Assembly (NCBI GenBank): GCA_015272325.1
Contig: JACYLU010000028.1
Location: 1 to 64,000 of the forward strand
Origin: Synechococcales cyanobacterium C42_A2020_086
GTDB taxonomy: Bacteria; Cyanobacteriota; Cyanobacteriia; Elainellales; Elainellaceae
Direction of reading: 5' to 3'
DNA: 64,000 nt
Part shown: in pieces, positions 15,846-25,586 of the stretch
Layout of the letters: each line of letters starts with the position of its first letter
Position numbering within the stretch: position 1 is the stretch's first letter
Program-made: the position numbers and the translations under genes
Notes under the pieces: generated by a model
Told to the model about the DNA's origin: nothing
The model's input: the letters and a program-made list of their open reading frames with translations, nothing else
The model's database searches: none

Positions 15846-18800
15846 ATGCCCAACTTCTCTGTTTACCAATCCATTTATTTTTATTTAGGGGAAGTACCGG
15901 ATTGCCTTGATCTCCTGAATCTTCGTCATTACTTTCTTCTTGCTTACTGGGTCTATTTTCGTCCAACCGCCCTGAAGTCTTATCTGTATCAAATCGACCC
16001 CGAGTTTTACAGTGCGAATCCTGGACTGCAAATCTTTCGCTCGCTAGGCATCCCACCCTACCGCAATCTTTATCTAATGATTCCCCTAGTTGGGTTAGGG
16101 TTAGCTAGCCCATTGGGGTTACTGTTTCTAGGGGTTCTGGGTTGGCAAACTCGACGATCGATCAACTGGTTAGGATGGGGGTGGGGATCGCTGATCGGCG
16201 TTACTGTTGGCATCTTGTTTTTTATTTTGTTTCTGACGGTATTTGGTGCTGCGGTTAGTATTGCCCGAGGATTGGTGACTGGTTCAATTGTTGGGATTGC
16301 CAGCGGAGTTCCTAATGGGCTGCTATTCAGCACGGTACTCGGGATGTCCGAGAACTTACAGTTACTCGATATCAAGAATCAGTCTGGTGCCATTATCGCG
16401 ATTGCATTGGCATTTGGTCTGGCAATTGGTGTGGCCGTTGGTATGGCTATTGGAGGAGCCATTGGGGTTGTCGTTGCGCTGACTCTCGGTAGCGCGGGCA
16501 GCCTCATTATTGGCATCGTGTTTAGTCTCATCATTGGAACTATGCCAGCCATCGCGGCTGCGAGGGCTATTACTGGTATCGCATTTGGATTGACTATTGG
16601 CATCGCAGCTAGCTCGGCAGGCGGTGCAGATATGAATCCAGCTCGAAACGTCGTCAATGGAATAACTATCTGTGGAGCAGTGAGTACCGCTTTCGGGTTC
16701 TGCTTTGGGGGACAGTTAGGATTGCTGACTGCTGTTGTGTCCATTTTCTGCACCTTGCGGTTGCCTTTATTTGGAATAGAGTTACTCTGGAGTGTGCTCA
16801 GTTTCAATTCATCGCTGAGCCACCCTTCGGAGTGGGATGAATTTTTGATCGTTTGTCTACCCGGCACCCAGAAAAAATTGGCGCAGCAGCTTCAACAAAA
16901 TGAATCGCTGGGTTTTTCTGTTTTAGGAAATTTGGCTTGCAATCCCTTTCAGCGATGGCAGGCTCAGCGCGTCCTCAAAGCGTACTTACACCAGCAGCCC
17001 TCTCCCTTTCGCAGTTTGTATGCCTTGCTGCTGCATCCCGTAGCAGACACCTATATTTTTGCTCCTGTAACTCAACTGGGATGGGAACGACTGCCAACCA
17101 TCCAGCAAGTTTTATTAGGCGAACTCAACGGTCAATGGGTCGATTGCACTATTGATCTAACTAGCAGCTTAATTGAGCGTCTGATTTATCGCCTGACTTC
17201 GCTCCTACGCTATCCCCAACCCACCGCTCTGACTCAGTTTGCAGGGCTGCTATTCAAACTGCTCAATTGCAGCACCTCTGATTCGAGAGAAGAGATGCTA
17301 GCTCTACTATCCAACCACCATTTCATTTATTCCTACCTAGCCAACGAGCCAGAGGGACCAGAAATTCAATACTCGTTTGAGGTGATGCTCGGTTTTCTAG
17401 CCTGCGATAGCCTTTCTGGATTGCCCCAGATCATTGCCGTCGCATCTCGGCTTCCCGCAGTAGAGGGATCAATTCGCCCCCAACTCTTAGAGGCGCTGAG
17501 CCGCCTACAAGCTATTGGCTCCGATATGATCACCTATCTGACAGCGGCTAGTCGGGTGAATAAGCAAGCTGCACTGTTAAGAGCCAACAAGGCACTGGAT
17601 GAGCTAGAAGCCTATGTGGTTGGCGAAGTCATCATCCCAGAGCAAATCATTCTCAGCCATATCATTCACCATTGGCATCGCCTGATTAGTGAGGCGGGTG
17701 GCGAAATTGGGCGAGTTGAGACATTCAGTACTGTGCCGAATCCGTACGTGGTTGGCAATCCAGTGATTGGTACTATCTTTGTAGGACGTGAAGATATCAT
17801 TCAACGCCTAGAGGAATTGTGGTCAACCCCTCAGCCACCTTCTATTATTCTGTACGGACACCGGCGCATGGGTAAATCCTCTATCCTACATAATCTCGAT
17901 AGGCACTTAGGAGAACAAACAGTTGTAATAGATTTTAATATGCAGGTGATCGGAAGTGTGAATAGCACTAACGAATTACTTTATGCGTTGGCTATAGAGC
18001 TTTATGACAGTCTGCCATCCGCACAGCAGTCCGATTTAGAGGAACCGCAGCATACTCAATTTACAACTCGCAATCCGTATCATGCCCTATGGCGTTTTCT
18101 GAAGCAACTTGATAGAATTCGCGATCATTACCGCTTCATTATTGCAATAGATGAGTTTGAGCTACTTGAAGAGTTAATTGAGGAGCAGATTATCGAGCAG
18201 AGACTCATCGGGTTCTGGCGAGGTCTCATTCAAACCTATCCCTGGTTTATTATGATTTTTGCTGGGCTGCATACACTCGATGAAATGCGAGAAAACTATT
18301 GGTCTCCTCTGTTTAGCAGCATTACCGCAGTTCCAGTCAGCTTTCTATCAAACAGTGCGGTTCAAAAACTTGTTACTCAGCCATCTCCTGATTTCGACAT
18401 TGAGTATGATCCTGAAGTCGTACAAGCCATTTATCATCTTACGAATGGCCAACCTTACCTAGTCCAATTGATCGGACATGCGCTAGTCACTCGCTTTAAT
18501 CAGCGGGTCTTTGCGGAAGGAAGGCAAGGTGAGAAGCGCTTTAAGTTAGAAGATCTGGAGGCTGTCGTTAATTCTCCAGAATTTTATCGGGATGGAGATG
18601 CCTATTTTGCTGGAATTTGGAGGCGAGCAGAGATAAGTCAACCCCATGGACAATTAGGCATTCTCTGTAAACTTTGCTGTGCCAAACTATCGCTACCAAA
18701 CCTTGTTGAAGACGGCATTCTTAGCAGTGAAGCGGTGCACAGCGCTTTGGAAGCCTTGAAACGACATGATGTCATCGAGCAGGAAGGTAATCATTACACC

Positions 18801-18917
18801 TATACAGTTGAACTCATGCGGCGTTGGGTAGAGAGAATGAAGATTGCGAAACCTGAAGACGCTTTGGCTTTAGGTAGATCGTCAGCAGCGGACACGGTCA
18901 GCAACACCCCATTGTAA
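15846..18917 (+). CDS. Large membrane protein with C-terminal AAA/STAND ATPase
   Basis: A 1023-residue protein in three parts. Residues ~75-320 are a run of glycine-rich hydrophobic segments (GIASGVPNGLLFSTVLG, AIALAFGLAIGVAVGMAIG, GTMPAIAAARAITGI). Residues ~320-640 are a soluble alpha-helical region. From ~655 comes an AAA domain: VGREDIIQRLEEL, P-loop YGHRRMGKSSIL, Walker B FIIAIDEFELLEEL, and a winged-helix end (TNGQPYLVQLIGHALVTRF). The genes of the pair are 8 bases apart, so membrane sensing coupled to ATP-driven oligomerisation is a reasonable hypothesis. The function is not known. Confidence 0.75.
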   Translation: MPNFSVYQSIYFYLGEVPDCLDLLNLRHYFLLAYWVYFRPTALKSYLYQIDPEFYSANPGLQIFRSLGIPPYRNLYLMIPLVGLGLASPLGLLFLGVLGWQTRRSINWLGWGWGSLIGVTVGILFFILFLTVFGAAVSIARGLVTGSIVGIASGVPNGLLFSTVLGMSENLQLLDIKNQSGAIIAIALAFGLAIGVAVGMAIGGAIGVVVALTLGSAGSLIIGIVFSLIIGTMPAIAAARAITGIAFGLTIGIAASSAGGADMNPARNVVNGITICGAVSTAFGFCFGGQLGLLTAVVSIFCTLRLPLFGIELLWSVLSFNSSLSHPSEWDEFLIVCLPGTQKKLAQQLQQNESLGFSVLGNLACNPFQRWQAQRVLKAYLHQQPSPFRSLYALLLHPVADTYIFAPVTQLGWERLPTIQQVLLGELNGQWVDCTIDLTSSLIERLIYRLTSLLRYPQPTALTQFAGLLFKLLNCSTSDSREEMLALLSNHHFIYSYLANEPEGPEIQYSFEVMLGFLACDSLSGLPQIIAVASRLPAVEGSIRPQLLEALSRLQAIGSDMITYLTAASRVNKQAALLRANKALDELEAYVVGEVIIPEQIILSHIIHHWHRLISEAGGEIGRVETFSTVPNPYVVGNPVIGTIFVGREDIIQRLEELWSTPQPPSIILYGHRRMGKSSILHNLDRHLGEQTVVIDFNMQVIGSVNSTNELLYALAIELYDSLPSAQQSDLEEPQHTQFTTRNPYHALWRFLKQLDRIRDHYRFIIAIDEFELLEELIEEQIIEQRLIGFWRGLIQTYPWFIMIFAGLHTLDEMRENYWSPLFSSITAVPVSFLSNSAVQKLVTQPSPDFDIEYDPEVVQAIYHLTNGQPYLVQLIGHALVTRFNQRVFAEGRQGEKRFKLEDLEAVVNSPEFYRDGDAYFAGIWRRAEISQPHGQLGILCKLCCAKLSLPNLVEDGILSSEAVHSALEALKRHDVIEQEGNHYTYTVELMRRWVERMKIAKPEDALALGRSSAADTVSNTPL

Positions 18918-19172
18918 CGAGCGGGTGACGCCGCGTCCAGCCACTTGCCTGCCCTCTCCTCCCATTCTTTCTCAGCTTTCTCAGGAGATCGTTATTCTCG
19001 GCTCAGAGTCGTGTCAGACCTAGCTCAGCTTGCCGGTGCATCCTAATCATTATCGGAAGTGAGATGTTGATTGACAGTGAATTGACAGGTGCTTGACAAA
19101 CCTCTACTCACTTCCCGACGCCAAAATGAATTAAACGATTGATTGACGAATGAATTGAAAGGAGCTAGAACC

Positions 19173-19427
19173 ATGAAACGGTTTATTCTTGTTGGTCTAT
19201 CAGCAATGATCTTAGTTACAGCCGCAACACTACCGGCAGCAGCCCTCACTTCTCGCTTTGATGCAGCCCGCGAGCAAACCATGAATAAGATCAATGAACG
19301 CTTCAGCAATGCTCGTGAGCAGCAAATGAACAAACTAAATGAACGCTTTGACAAAGAACATCAGAATACGCTCAACAAACTCAATCAGCGGTTTAACGAC
19401 TCTCGTCAGGATGTCCAGAACCGCTAG
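19173..19427 (+). CDS. Small exported protein with 15-residue tandem repeats
   Basis: The start at 19173 has an AAAGGAG ribosome-binding site. A signal peptide (MKRFILVGLSAMILVTAATLPAAA) is followed by four units of 15 residues with the pattern RFxxxREQxMNKxNE: RFDAAREQTMNKINE, RFSNAREQQMNKLNE, RFDKEHQNTLNKLNQ and a shorter RFNDSRQDVQNR. The mature product is 60 residues, highly charged, Met/Asn/Gln-rich and probably one long amphipathic helix or coiled coil. No known family was recognised. A good terminator follows. Confidence 0.7.
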   Translation: MKRFILVGLSAMILVTAATLPAAALTSRFDAAREQTMNKINERFSNAREQQMNKLNERFDKEHQNTLNKLNQRFNDSRQDVQNR

Positions 19428-19481
19428 TTCTCCAGCTAAGAGCTTGCAGACAATATCCTAAGCGCTCAGATGCAACCGCCT

Positions 19482-19510
19482 CCCCGTTGATCAATTCAGC
19501 GGGGGTTTTT
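19482..19510 (+). terminator. Rho-independent terminator of the small repeat-protein gene
   Basis: CCCCGTTGA (19482-19490) pairs with TTCAGCGGGG (19495-19504 region) through one G-U pair, followed by TTTTT at 19506-19510. It is placed 55 bases after the stop of the upstream gene. Confidence 0.8.
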
Positions 19511-19598
19511 GATGTCAGTTGATGGTGCTGGCAGCAGAGCGTCTTTAGACTGTTGTAGCTTCATGTTCTGAGAGGATCTCAATAAAGGGGGGAGCATT

Positions 19599-22500
19599 TC
19601 ATTGAGCCTCCTCATTTAGTGTCCTTCTGTCCTCTACGGCACCTAACGCCACCAGCGAAGCCCGTTGAGCATGGGTTAAGCCGCTAACCCCAGCGATATT
19701 GGTTCCTTCGTACGGTCTGGGTGCTCTCAGCGTTGCCAGACAATGACCGGATTTCACATCCCACAATTTCATCGTTTCGTCATCGCTACTGCTGATTAGG
19801 AGTTCTCCATTCGGGCTAAAGGTCACCGATCGTACCCAACGGCTATGGCCCTGGAGCACCTGCAGGCATTGTCCTGTCCGCCCATCCCAAAGCCGCACGG
19901 TGTGATCATCACTGCCGCTCGCCAACAGATTGGACTGCGGTGCAACGGCTACAGATCGGATCTGATTCCTATGGCCTTGGAGCACCTGCTGGCATTCACC
20001 CGTCTCCACGTCCCACAGTCGAATGGTGTGATCTCCACTGCCGCTAACAAGCCGTTCTCCATTGGGGCTAAAGGTGACGGACCGCACCCAGCAAGTATGC
20101 CCCCGCAGCACCCGCAGGCATTGCCAAGTCTGCCCATCCCAAATCCGCACGGTGTGATCATCACTGCCGCTGGCTAGCAGCGTACCGTCCGGGCTAAACG
20201 CAATAGACCAGACCCAGCTTTCATGCTCTTGCAGACGATGCAGGCATTGCCGAGTTTTCACGTCCCAAATTCGCACGGTTTGGTTATCGCTGCTGCTGGC
20301 TAGCAGTGCTCCATTCGGGCTAAAGGCAATAGACCAGACCCAGCTTGTATGTCCGTGGAAGACATGTAGGCATTGATGACTGCGCACATCCCAGAGTCGC
20401 ACCGTTCGATCGTCCGCTCCACTCGCCAGCAGCGTGCCATCCCCACTAAATACCACCGACCGGACTCGATTCGTATGTCCTGAGAGCACATGCAAGCATT
20501 CACCCGTCTGCCCATCCCAAATCCGCACGGTGTGATCATCACTGCCGCTGGCTAGCAGCGCGCCATCCGGGCTAAACGCTACAGACCCAATTCGATTGGT
20601 ATAGCCCTGAAAGACATGCAGGCATTGGCGAGTCTTCGCATCCCAGAGGCGTACGGTTTGGTCTTCGCTGCCGCTGACTAGCATCGTGCCATCCGGACTA
20701 AATGCCACGGCTCCAACTCGATTGGTGTGCCCTTGCAGCACATGTAGACATTGCTGAGACTTCACGTCCCAGAGCCGCACGGTCTGATCGTCACTGCCGC
20801 TCGCGATCATTCCTCTATCAGGACTTGCCTCATAACCCGGCGCAAACGCTACAGACAAAACTTGATCGGTATGACCCTGGAGCACCTGCCGACATTCTCC
20901 GGTTTGGACGTCCCACAGTCGAATCGTTTGATCGGTGCTGCCGCTCGCCACGATCTTGCCCTGCGGCGCAAAGGCAACAGATCGCACCCAGCGAGTATGT
21001 CCCTGAAGGACCTGCAAGCATTGGCCCGTTTCCACATCCCAGAGCCGAATCGTTTGATCGGCACTGCCACTGACCAGCATCTTGTCCTGTGGCGCGAAGG
21101 CTAACGACCAGACTCCGTTTGTGTGGTCCTGCAGCACCTGCCGGCAGTCACCCGTTTTCACATTCCAGAGCCGCACGGTGTGATCATCCGCTCCACTGGC
21201 CAGCATTTCCCCTTGCGGCGCAAAGGCGACACACCAAACCTGACCTGTATGCCCTTGCAGTACCTGCAGACATTGATGAGTTCGCACATTCCAGAGCCGC
21301 ACGGTGTGATCATCACTGCCGCTGGCTAGCATCGTGCCATCCGGGCTAAAAGCCACCGACCAGACCCAATCGGTATGCCCTTGGTAGCTCGCTAAAAATT
21401 GTCCGTCTGTTACTCGCCAAAGATTGATGGTTTGATGGCTACCTCCCGTTGCCAACAGCGTGCCATCGGGGCTAAAAGCAACTGTAAGAATCGAACCAAA
21501 ATTGTACGTTAATACCGCGTTCGTGAAATGGGCGTTGGCAAAATTGATGTGATGCAACTGCTGACTCTTGAGATAGGCTTGCCGGATGGTTAACCGAGAA
21601 AAATCATAGTGGCTGACCTCAGCCTCTAAATGACAGAGGAGGTTTAAGAGATTTCCGGCAGCATATCCTGAAGCAAACTGGGGTTGATTTCTGACGAGTT
21701 GCAGCACTTCTGCTAGCTGTGCTTTCGCATGAACTAGGTCATTCAGAATCGGGCGCAGAATTAAGCGAGTTTGGGACTGACGAACGTAGTCTTTTGCCGT
21801 GGCTTTGATTAAGGCATGAGTATGAAACAGATCCAGCGTTTGATTCTGCAGCTCGCTGCTCATTTGCGCGATCACGTAATCGGTCACATATTCCATTACC
21901 ACGTTTTGCAGCGTAAACTCCGCAGCATTTTTTTCTACCAGCGAGCGTCGCCTCAGGGATTGCAGAGCATCTATCAAATTGGATTGTAGGGGTTTGAGTA
22001 CAAAATCATGTTGTAATTCCATCCAGGACATCCCTTCTCGATGAATAGCAAGCCAATACATGATTTGCTTTTCCAGCAGGGATAGTCGCCGAAATTGCTC
22101 ATCTAGCAGCAGATTGATGTCACCAAACGCAATCGCTCCCTGCTGCAGAAATTGGGCAACGTCACCTTCAAACAGCTCTTGCACCGTGGTTGCAACCACT
22201 TTCAGCGCCAGAGGATTACCGTCGTAAAGGGTTGTGAGTTGGCTCCATTCGGCCGCAGAGGCCGCTAGGGAACCACTGGTTTGCAGCATGGCCTGCGCCT
22301 CTGGTGTCTCCAGTCCACTCAAGTGCAGCGATCGCACCGGCAGAGAGGGACCTTCCAGCAGCGTCAGCATTTTCGGCTTCTCGCGACTAGTCAGCACGAG
22401 GCAGCTCCTGTGGTGTTCGGTTGCCACTCGACGCAGCAGCTCACCATAGCCCTCGTAGCCGTCTCGGTATTGCCCTATGGGTAGACGATGCAACGATGTA

Positions 22501-23165
22501 ACCGCCTCGCTGCTGCTGAGGATGGTATCAAAGTTATCTAACACCAACAGGCAGCGATAGGCGCGCAGACACTCCATGAGCTGAACCATCTGAGCCTCAA
22601 ACGAAGTGGGCAGCGGGGTGTTCTGCTGACCCGAGAGGATAGGTATCCAAGTCGCCAGCACTTCTTCTAAAGGGGGAGCATTGCGTATCGATTGCCAAAT
22701 TAGACCCTCGAATTCACCCTGAAGGTGACCAACCAGCGTAGCGACCAGCGATGTTTTGCCAATTCCACCGATCCCCGACACGGTGATTAAACGACAGCGA
22801 TCATCTACAATCCATTGTGCTAGCGTGGTCAGTTCTTTAGTGCGCCCAAAGAATACCGAAACATCCACGGCTTCTCCCCAGTGGATGCGCTGGCTCGTTA
22901 GTGTTGGCTCAAACTGCTTGCGGCTGGGTTGGGTTGCAGCCAACTCACCCAAGTCGGCGATTTCCTGCCACTCTAGCGAGAGTCGCTGACATAGATCGAC
23001 AAAGGTGGCGTAGTCAACGGGCTTCCCCGTGAGGAATTTGCTGACGGTGGATAATGCCAGTCCTCGATCTTCGGCTAAGGCTCTTTGGCTAGGAAAGGCC
23101 GCGTGCTGAACAGCCAATCTGACTACTTCGAGGCAGTCAACCCGAACTTTGAGCGATCGCGGCAT
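19599..23165 (-). CDS. HTH / NB-ARC (AP-ATPase) / 14x WD40 STAND protein
   Basis: An 1188-residue protein. Residues ~1-75 are an HTH head (QRALAEDRGLALSTVSKFLTGK and EWQEIADLG). The NB-ARC ATPase follows with FFGRTKELTTL, P-loop GIGGIGKTSLVATL, Walker B CLLVLDNFDTI, a CLVLTSREKP sensor and LYDGNPLALKVV (GxP motif). A winged-helix and helical region runs to ~560. I count 14 WD40 repeats (about 42 residues each, VxSVAFSPDGxxLASGSDDxTVRLWD...), enough for two seven-bladed propellers. Such proteins form ligand-triggered oligomers like apoptosome/NLR proteins. The repeats are nearly identical to each other in DNA, implying recent repeat expansion or gene conversion. Confidence 0.88.
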   Translation of the reverse strand: MPRSLKVRVDCLEVVRLAVQHAAFPSQRALAEDRGLALSTVSKFLTGKPVDYATFVDLCQRLSLEWQEIADLGELAATQPSRKQFEPTLTSQRIHWGEAVDVSVFFGRTKELTTLAQWIVDDRCRLITVSGIGGIGKTSLVATLVGHLQGEFEGLIWQSIRNAPPLEEVLATWIPILSGQQNTPLPTSFEAQMVQLMECLRAYRCLLVLDNFDTILSSSEAVTSLHRLPIGQYRDGYEGYGELLRRVATEHHRSCLVLTSREKPKMLTLLEGPSLPVRSLHLSGLETPEAQAMLQTSGSLAASAAEWSQLTTLYDGNPLALKVVATTVQELFEGDVAQFLQQGAIAFGDINLLLDEQFRRLSLLEKQIMYWLAIHREGMSWMELQHDFVLKPLQSNLIDALQSLRRRSLVEKNAAEFTLQNVVMEYVTDYVIAQMSSELQNQTLDLFHTHALIKATAKDYVRQSQTRLILRPILNDLVHAKAQLAEVLQLVRNQPQFASGYAAGNLLNLLCHLEAEVSHYDFSRLTIRQAYLKSQQLHHINFANAHFTNAVLTYNFGSILTVAFSPDGTLLATGGSHQTINLWRVTDGQFLASYQGHTDWVWSVAFSPDGTMLASGSDDHTVRLWNVRTHQCLQVLQGHTGQVWCVAFAPQGEMLASGADDHTVRLWNVKTGDCRQVLQDHTNGVWSLAFAPQDKMLVSGSADQTIRLWDVETGQCLQVLQGHTRWVRSVAFAPQGKIVASGSTDQTIRLWDVQTGECRQVLQGHTDQVLSVAFAPGYEASPDRGMIASGSDDQTVRLWDVKSQQCLHVLQGHTNRVGAVAFSPDGTMLVSGSEDQTVRLWDAKTRQCLHVFQGYTNRIGSVAFSPDGALLASGSDDHTVRIWDGQTGECLHVLSGHTNRVRSVVFSGDGTLLASGADDRTVRLWDVRSHQCLHVFHGHTSWVWSIAFSPNGALLASSSDNQTVRIWDVKTRQCLHRLQEHESWVWSIAFSPDGTLLASGSDDHTVRIWDGQTWQCLRVLRGHTCWVRSVTFSPNGERLVSGSGDHTIRLWDVETGECQQVLQGHRNQIRSVAVAPQSNLLASGSDDHTVRLWDGRTGQCLQVLQGHSRWVRSVTFSPNGELLISSSDDETMKLWDVKSGHCLATLRAPRPYEGTNIAGVSGLTHAQRASLVALGAVEDRRTLNEEAQ

Positions 23166-23535
23166 GGCTTCGTCCTCAGGGCAATATCAGCGGGGGGCGC
23201 AACTCAGTATCGCCTTGAGTGCAGTATAAATCCGTCACAAATCCGTCACAAGTCGGTCAATTCTCAGTCTGGAACTCGGTAAATAACGTGGTTTGATCAG
23301 AAGCAAGGTAGGGAAGTAAGAGGACGAGGTGATTTAGGCAGAGAGCGAGTCACTTCAGCACCAGCGTCTTTTAACGCGCGCCCTAGCCCCCTAGCTCCCC
23401 TAACCCCAATTCTGAAGCGGATTAGCAAGTGATCTTCAGCGTCTTCAGGGTTGGGGGGTCGGGGACTACAAGGACTGTAAGTATCTGAATAATAACGCCT
23501 CAAGTCAACTATTGTATGAAACGAGGAAAACTCAA
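23166..23535. other. Intergenic region between divergent genes
   Basis: About 370 bases between the start of the WD40 gene (minus) and the next gene (plus). It contains a C-rich then G-rich pair of stretches (CCCTAGCCCCCTAGCTCCCC near 23381 and a GGGTTGGGGGGTCGGGG stretch near 23448) of the kind often scattered between cyanobacterial genes. No gene or clear promoter was identified. Confidence 0.4.
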
Positions 23536-25344
23536 ATGAACTCTACGTTACACAACCCATCTGAATCGATAAAGTCCTATGTTGTGGATCGTATCAATCG
23601 TCGCAACAACATCCAGCTAACTTCGGTAACAGGTAAAAGCTACATCCTGCCTATATTAGGCATTCTTGAAGTTGACAATAGCGAGTTCCCACCTCTAATC
23701 AGCCGTTTCGAGCTTTCCTCTACGCAGATCGATCCTGAAGGAACTAAATTGGGGAATCTTTTTGTTCGCTTAGACAAGTTTGTTGCCCCACTCCGGCGTG
23801 AAAACGGCAAACTGACTGCTGATATAACCATCATGATTGGTTTTCTACAGTCCAATGCTGATTTTGAGTATCTCACGTTCCCGACATTGGTTCGCTTTGA
23901 AGCAAAGGTGCGTGGTTCCACTCTGGTCGCTACATTATCCGGATCGCTACCCCAGGATATGCCGATCGTAGGGGATGGAGCAATTCAGTTAAACGTATTG
24001 GGAGTTTGTGATACCTATGGTGAATTCTCGGCTAAGTTTAGCCTAGACGGCAAACCCCATCCCGTTCATTTACAGATATCAAATGGTGATTGCTGTCTTT
24101 CGTTTTCTGGAATTACCGAGATTTCTGAACTTGTTCCTAGCCATGCAACCTATATTTTAGACTGGTCTGTTTCCGATACAGCTTCAGCTGCTCCTTCCCC
24201 AAGTTCTTCAGACGATCGAGGAGTTCGAGATGTCATTTCTGATGTGGTTATTGGTTCTGGCAGCCACGCACAGCTAGAATTTAGCCTTTTTGATCCCGCA
24301 AAGATGTATTTGCTTGATCCCGTCATTCTGGCGCAAGAACCAGGAACGAATGCCAAAATATCTAATGAGCTGAAACGAGAATCATCATATAAACGAACAG
24401 TGACGCTGGTAACGACCATTGAGGGTACACCCAATAGATACGTACTGCTCGATACGATTGGTGCCGCTAGGAATTTACCCACTAGAGACGGCAGTTTTCC
24501 AAGAGGTGTATTCGTCGCTCCGGAGCAACCCACAGGTGAGATCATCTGTTGCAACCTGAAGCCGCCAGGACCAAACAGCCCTGGAAGTGAGCCTGTGTTA
24601 CGGAATCCGCCGGGCGGCAGTGGTGGTGTTCCTGATCCTCCTGAACCTTCAGATGGCGGTAGCGGACAGCCGAATTCCTCAACGAGCGAGGGAGGAAATT
24701 CCTGTGATGTAAACTATGCCGTCATCCTGCCACCTACTGGTCGGCTCGTGCTGGAGACACAAGCCCGTGCCTTAGAACCCGATGAGAGAGAAGTTGCTTT
24801 TGCGGGCGCGTTTCGCAATGGAGCCAGGATCCCAACAGCGAATCTCCAACTCCTTGGAGCTAATGGCTACTGCATCGACCGCCCATTGATGCCGATTTGG
24901 ATTGTTTCACCGGGTTACTATGATCTGCTAGTTCAAGTCCCGGCAGAGCGAACCCTACGCAAGGTTATGGAGTTAAAGTTCCCAATTGACACCAGAAAAG
25001 AGTTTGTGAGTCAAATTGCTGTGTACCCACCAACCGCTTCAGAAATCCAAAATTTCTCACCGTTGGTAGTAGGTTCTGCACAGCAGGGAGTTGGCTTTTC
25101 TCTAATCGATTACACCGTCCTTCCCAAGGCGCTCAAGCTCAGAATGGTCAATGAAGGGGGCGGTTGGATTCTGGTATCCTTACCAGAACACTGCAATGTT
25201 CTATCTGTTCATACAACAACGGACAGCGGGGTTGACCTAGATGAAGATTGCCGGTATTGCTCATTGCAGTCTGAGCAAGGTAATTGGTTGACTGTGTTTT
25301 GGCTACCAAAGAAAGTTCAAAATTTAGTTGTTGTCACCCGTTAG
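23536..25344 (+). CDS. Unrecognised 602-residue protein with Pro/Gly/Ser linker
   Basis: Start at the ATG of MNSTLHNPSESIKSYVV, with ACGAGG about 10 bases upstream. Residues ~20-330 and ~410-600 are beta-rich without any motif I know. They are separated by a disordered linker (~345-400) rich in Pro, Gly and Ser (PGPNSPGSEP, GGSGGVPDPPEPSDGG). No signal peptide or membrane segment is seen. The gene precedes the collagen-like/S74 fibre gene by 242 bases on the same strand, so a role in the same surface or fibre structure is possible but unproven. The 242-base gap holds nothing recognisable. Confidence 0.65.
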   Translation: MNSTLHNPSESIKSYVVDRINRRNNIQLTSVTGKSYILPILGILEVDNSEFPPLISRFELSSTQIDPEGTKLGNLFVRLDKFVAPLRRENGKLTADITIMIGFLQSNADFEYLTFPTLVRFEAKVRGSTLVATLSGSLPQDMPIVGDGAIQLNVLGVCDTYGEFSAKFSLDGKPHPVHLQISNGDCCLSFSGITEISELVPSHATYILDWSVSDTASAAPSPSSSDDRGVRDVISDVVIGSGSHAQLEFSLFDPAKMYLLDPVILAQEPGTNAKISNELKRESSYKRTVTLVTTIEGTPNRYVLLDTIGAARNLPTRDGSFPRGVFVAPEQPTGEIICCNLKPPGPNSPGSEPVLRNPPGGSGGVPDPPEPSDGGSGQPNSSTSEGGNSCDVNYAVILPPTGRLVLETQARALEPDEREVAFAGAFRNGARIPTANLQLLGANGYCIDRPLMPIWIVSPGYYDLLVQVPAERTLRKVMELKFPIDTRKEFVSQIAVYPPTASEIQNFSPLVVGSAQQGVGFSLIDYTVLPKALKLRMVNEGGGWILVSLPEHCNVLSVHTTTDSGVDLDEDCRYCSLQSEQGNWLTVFWLPKKVQNLVVVTR

Positions 25345-25586
25345 GCTTCAACTTCATCAATTCACAAGTATGTTCTGTTTATTATCTTGTTGATGCTTCT
25401 GCGGGTCTCTTGCTGATTGTGCTTGTGAAGTCCATTATCTGACTGTATTGCCCGCCTTCCTTGAATTATCAATCACATTCAATGCGCAATAGGAATCATT
25501 CCTGGCTCTTCGGATATTTTATCGCTCGATAGGCTTTTGAGTTTTCCAAATTCTGTTTCATTCAACCCCTGCAAAGGAGATAGAAG

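Noticed and set aside
19845-21349. Plus-strand open frames opposite the WD40 repeats (for example 19845-20177 and 20702-21073)
   Set aside because: They are periodic mirror images of the WD40 coding repeats and have no independent motif.
20000-21480. Regular ~126-bp repeats as a CRISPR-like array
   Set aside because: The period is 42 codons inside one open frame and encodes WD40 blades; there are no spacers.
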